A stretch of DNA of 9,182 nucleotides from Bacteroidota bacterium (GTDB lineage: Bacteria > Bacteroidota > Bacteroidia > Flavobacteriales > Weeksellaceae). A program made the translations under genes and the position numbers. The notes under the pieces were generated by a model. The model saw only the letters and a program-made list of their open reading frames with translations, did not search any database and was not told the origin of the DNA. Of the stretch, positions 7,249 to 9,182 are shown one piece after another. The stretch lies in the NCBI GenBank assembly GCA_023399675.1, contig JAEWOM010000143.1, positions 1-9,182 of the forward strand, in the 5' to 3' direction. Every line of letters begins with the position of its first letter. Positions within the stretch are counted from its first letter, which is position 1.

Positions 7249-7926
7249 ATGAGCGCTAAGAAAATTTTGCTGGTTGATGATGAACAGGATATTCTGGAAA
7301 TTCTGTCCTATAATTTACAGAAGGAGGGATATGAAGTTCATACCGCAACCAATGGTAATGAAGGAATAGAAATGGCCAAAAATATTACGCCTGATCTTAT
7401 TCTGCTTGATGTGATGATGCCGGAAAAGGACGGAATTGAAACCTGCCAGGAAATGCGCCAGATAAAAGAGCTGCAGAAGACTCTTATCGTATTTCTTTCG
7501 GCACGCGGTGAAGAGTTTTCGCAACTTGCCGGGTATAATGCAGGAGCCAACGATTATATTGTAAAAGTAATCAAGCCTAAAGTACTTATCTCTAAGGTTA
7601 ATGCTTTACTGCAGTTGACCAGTCAGGTCGCGCAGAACGCCAAAGTTCTCGAAATAGGGGATTTAATTATCGACCGCGATAACTTTCGGGTCTCAAAAAA
7701 CGGAAAGCCATACCTGCTTCCGAAAAAAGAATTTGACCTGCTGTATTTGCTGGCTTCCAACACCGATAAAGTGTTTAAAAGAGAAGAAATACTGGAAAAA
7801 GTTTGGGGAAACGACGTGATCGTGGGTGAGCGTACAATCGACGTACACATCCGCCGTCTGCGCGAAAAACTGGGAATAGACAGTATCCAGACACTGAAGG
7901 GAATCGGATATAAACTCATAGTCTGA
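7249..7926 (+). CDS. OmpR/PhoB-family DNA-binding response regulator
   Basis: A 225-aa two-component regulator. The receiver domain (about 5-120) has the acidic pair Asp10-Asp11, phospho-acceptor Asp54 in LLDVMMPEKDG, Ser84 in FLSA, and Lys106. The normally invariant proline after that lysine is replaced by valine (DYIVKVIKPKVL rather than the usual KP). A winged-helix DNA-binding domain (about 130-225) follows, with LLPKKEFDLLYLLAS (157-170), the recognition-helix region ERTIDVHIRRLREKLG (194-209) and the wing LKGIGYKL. Such regulators bind direct repeats near promoters when phosphorylated. ATG 7249 is chosen because a Shine-Dalgarno sequence precedes it; GTG 7243 is the alternative. The gene is followed after 73 bases by a histidine kinase, its likely partner, and is divergent from the TonB receptor. 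Overall it looks PhoB-like, but this subfamily also includes regulators of other stresses, so no symbol is given. Confidence 0.95.
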   Translation: MSAKKILLVDDEQDILEILSYNLQKEGYEVHTATNGNEGIEMAKNITPDLILLDVMMPEKDGIETCQEMRQIKELQKTLIVFLSARGEEFSQLAGYNAGANDYIVKVIKPKVLISKVNALLQLTSQVAQNAKVLEIGDLIIDRDNFRVSKNGKPYLLPKKEFDLLYLLASNTDKVFKREEILEKVWGNDVIVGERTIDVHIRRLREKLGIDSIQTLKGIGYKLIV

Positions 7927-7948
7927 CCCTTTCCTTTTTCATCATTTA

Positions 7949-7977
7949 TGCTGTACTGTGGTGCAGCAATTTTTTTT
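7949..7977 (+). terminator. Terminator-like hairpin between response regulator and kinase genes
   Basis: TGCTGTA (7949-7955) pairs with TGCAGCA (7962-7968) over 7 base pairs, with one U-G wobble and a 6-base loop, followed by A and a run of eight T (7970-7977). This is a standard intrinsic terminator shape, inside what is normally a single operon. It could reduce read-through so that less kinase than regulator is made. A TATATTTA (7977-7984), one base from the -7 consensus, overlaps its end and could start a separate kinase transcript. Confidence 0.65.
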
Positions 7978-7999
7978 ATATTTATATAAAATCTGATTT

Positions 8000-9034
8000 T
8001 TGAAATTTCACCGACTGACATTTTATGCTGCAATAGCCATCACCATCGCGATGTTCATCGTGGCGATTCTGTTTTACTATGCCAATCAGTATTTTCTGCA
8101 CAGCGAACTGCTGATCGGAACACTGCTTTTTTCATTGCTGATCATGCTTGTGCTCAATTATCTCGTGCTCGATTTTCTGTTCAGTTATTACGGAAAAAAG
8201 CAGATTCAGCGGATCTCAACCATTCTGCCGACCGAACTCATTCAGGAAAACCGGGAAAGTATGAGTTTCACCACTTTGGGAGAACGCGTATCTGAACTGC
8301 AGGTGCGAAACGCTACGGAAATCGATACGATGAAAGAAATGGAGATTTTCCGTAAGGAATATGTGGGCAATGTTTCGCATGAGCTCAAAACGCCGCTGTT
8401 TTCCATTCAGGGATACGTGGAAACACTGATGGACGGCGGTGTCGAAAATCTTTCGATCCGCGATAAATATCTGCACCGAATCGGGCAGTCGGTGGAAAGG
8501 TTATTGAGCATTGTTCAGGATCTGGATGCGATCAGCCAGTACGAATCCGGAGAAATCACATTGAATTTTTCAGTTTTCGATATCAATGCCGTCGCCAAGG
8601 ATGCACTTGACCTGCTGGATCTGGAAGCGGAAAAGAAAGGAGCCAAAATGCAGTTGCTGTCTTCATCGCCCGTGCTGAAAGTTCATGCAGACAAACAGCG
8701 GATTTCGCAGGTACTCGTGAATCTCATCAGCAATGCAGTGTATTATTCCAACAGGGAAAACGCCGTTGTTATCGTTCATACAAAAGAACAGAACGGCCAT
8801 GTTCTGGTAGAAGTGGAAGACAACGGAATGGGTATCAAACGCGATGCGCTTCCAAGGATTTTCGAACGTTTTTACCGTGTGGAAAGTTCCAGAAGCCGAA
8901 GAGAAGGCGGTTCCGGACTTGGTTTGGCTATTGTAAAGCACATTATGGAAGCACACAAAGAACCGATAACTGTAAAAAGCGAGTATCTCGAAGGGACCAA
9001 ATTTTCATTTACACTCAGAAAGCCGATAAAATAA
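8000..9034 (+). CDS. Membrane sensor histidine kinase, PhoR-like
   Basis: A 344-aa inner-membrane kinase, presumably phosphorylating the regulator encoded upstream. Two membrane helices lie at about 7-27 and 38-60 with only about ten residues between them, so there is almost no periplasmic sensor domain. A short linker with no clear HAMP or PAS domain leads to the dimerisation domain with phospho-acceptor His127 (VSHELKTPL). The ATP-binding domain shows the N box NLISNA (241-246, Asn245), G1 DNGMGI (274-279), the F box RIFERFYRV and G2 GGSGLGLAIVKHIM (303-316). All catalytic motifs are present. The start appears to be TTG at 8000: a TGA lies two codons upstream in frame, and the next candidate, ATG 8051, would remove most of the first membrane helix. 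The start sequence MKFHRLTFYA fits related flavobacterial kinases from memory. With so little outside the membrane, the signal may come from a membrane partner, as with PhoR and the Pst transporter, or from the membrane itself. Confidence 0.93.
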   Translation: MKFHRLTFYAAIAITIAMFIVAILFYYANQYFLHSELLIGTLLFSLLIMLVLNYLVLDFLFSYYGKKQIQRISTILPTELIQENRESMSFTTLGERVSELQVRNATEIDTMKEMEIFRKEYVGNVSHELKTPLFSIQGYVETLMDGGVENLSIRDKYLHRIGQSVERLLSIVQDLDAISQYESGEITLNFSVFDINAVAKDALDLLDLEAEKKGAKMQLLSSSPVLKVHADKQRISQVLVNLISNAVYYSNRENAVVIVHTKEQNGHVLVEVEDNGMGIKRDALPRIFERFYRVESSRSRREGGSGLGLAIVKHIMEAHKEPITVKSEYLEGTKFSFTLRKPIK

Positions 9035-9042
9035 AGGAATTT

Positions 9043-9082
9043 TAACAGTTTTTAAAGGAAATTTTGGCTGTTATTTTTTTTT
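9043..9082 (+). terminator. Probable terminator after the kinase gene
   Basis: TAACAG (9043-9048) and CTGTTA (9068-9073) form a 6-base-pair stem, extendable by two U-G pairs, followed by nine T (9074-9082). It starts 8 bases after the kinase stop codon. The loop is long and AT-rich, so the hairpin is weak, but the position and the T run fit a terminator of this two-gene block. Confidence 0.55.
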
Positions 9083-9101
9083 CACACCCTGCTATTTATT
9101 A

Positions 9102-9109
9102 TATATTTG
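9102..9109 (+). promoter_or_regulatory. Candidate -7 element for the gene at the right edge
   Basis: TATATTTG is a perfect match to TAnnTTTG and lies 38 bases before the ATG at 9148, just after the terminator of the kinase gene. No clear TTTG is present at -33; that position holds the T run of the terminator. Confidence 0.45.
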
Positions 9110-9147
9110 TATCGATAATTTAGAACTTACGCACAAAGCAAATTATA

Positions 9148-9182
9148 ATGATTTACAAAATCAGGGTAATTCTTGATACCAA
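9148..9182 (+). CDS. Start of a possible plasmid pRiA4b Orf3-like protein (truncated by window edge)
   Basis: Only 11 complete codons are inside the window, reading MIYKIRVILDT from ATG 9148. This resembles, from memory, the opening of flavobacterial proteins annotated as pRiA4b Orf3-like, a small family of unknown function, but the match is too short for a firm call. A perfect TAnnTTTG element upstream and the preceding terminator support a real gene start here rather than a chance ATG. It appears to be a separate unit from the two-component system. Confidence 0.45.
   Translation, partial: MIYKIRVILDT

Noticed and set aside
8051..8053. ATG as the kinase start.
   Set aside because: It is in frame but would delete 17 residues including most of the first membrane helix, while TTG 8000 keeps the complete helix.
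9041..9060. Two TTTAA units ten bases apart after the kinase gene, resembling the repeats at 7129-7161.
   Set aside because: The spacing is 10 rather than 11 and the bases form part of a terminator-like hairpin followed by nine T, which explains them better than an operator does.

Overview
The window looks like chromosomal DNA from a flavobacterium of the Bacteroidota, most like the Chryseobacterium/Kaistella group (Weeksellaceae). I base this on protein style only: a TonB-dependent receptor paired with a beta-helix lipoprotein, the Bacteroidota form of Rel/SpoT, -7 elements of the type TAnnTTTG, and A/T-rich translation leaders mostly lacking strong Shine-Dalgarno sequences. No database search was possible, so genus is a guess.

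Layout. Two transcription blocks diverge from an intergenic region at 7060-7248. Leftward (minus strand) there are four genes: an 877-aa TonB-dependent outer-membrane receptor (4426-7059); 38 bases later a 403-aa lipoprotein with a predicted right-handed beta-helix (3176-4387); an intrinsic terminator (3118-3144); then a promoter-like site, the bifunctional (p)ppGpp synthetase/hydrolase Rel (831-3029) and, 33 bases further on, the Na+/H+ antiporter NhaA (1-797), which is cut by the window edge. Rightward (plus strand) lie an OmpR/PhoB-type response regulator (7249-7926) and its likely partner histidine kinase (8000-9034). They are separated by a terminator-like hairpin. After a second terminator-like element comes the first 11 codons of another gene (9148-9182), recognised tentatively as a pRiA4b Orf3-like protein.

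How the parts may work together. The receptor and lipoprotein look like a surface-binding plus outer-membrane-uptake pair that is not SusC/SusD. They are divergent from a PhoB/PhoR-like two-component system. The shared intergenic region carries three head-to-tail units beginning TTAA at exact 11-base spacing, the geometry used by PhoB-type regulators. The working hypothesis is a nutrient-responsive uptake module, possibly for phosphate or organic phosphorus, controlled by its divergent two-component system. The substrate and the regulation are inference. Rel and NhaA are housekeeping/stress genes that appear transcriptionally separate from the uptake pair.

Every stretch longer than about 300 bases is accounted for by a gene. 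No tRNA, rRNA, CRISPR array, insertion sequence or phage gene was seen.
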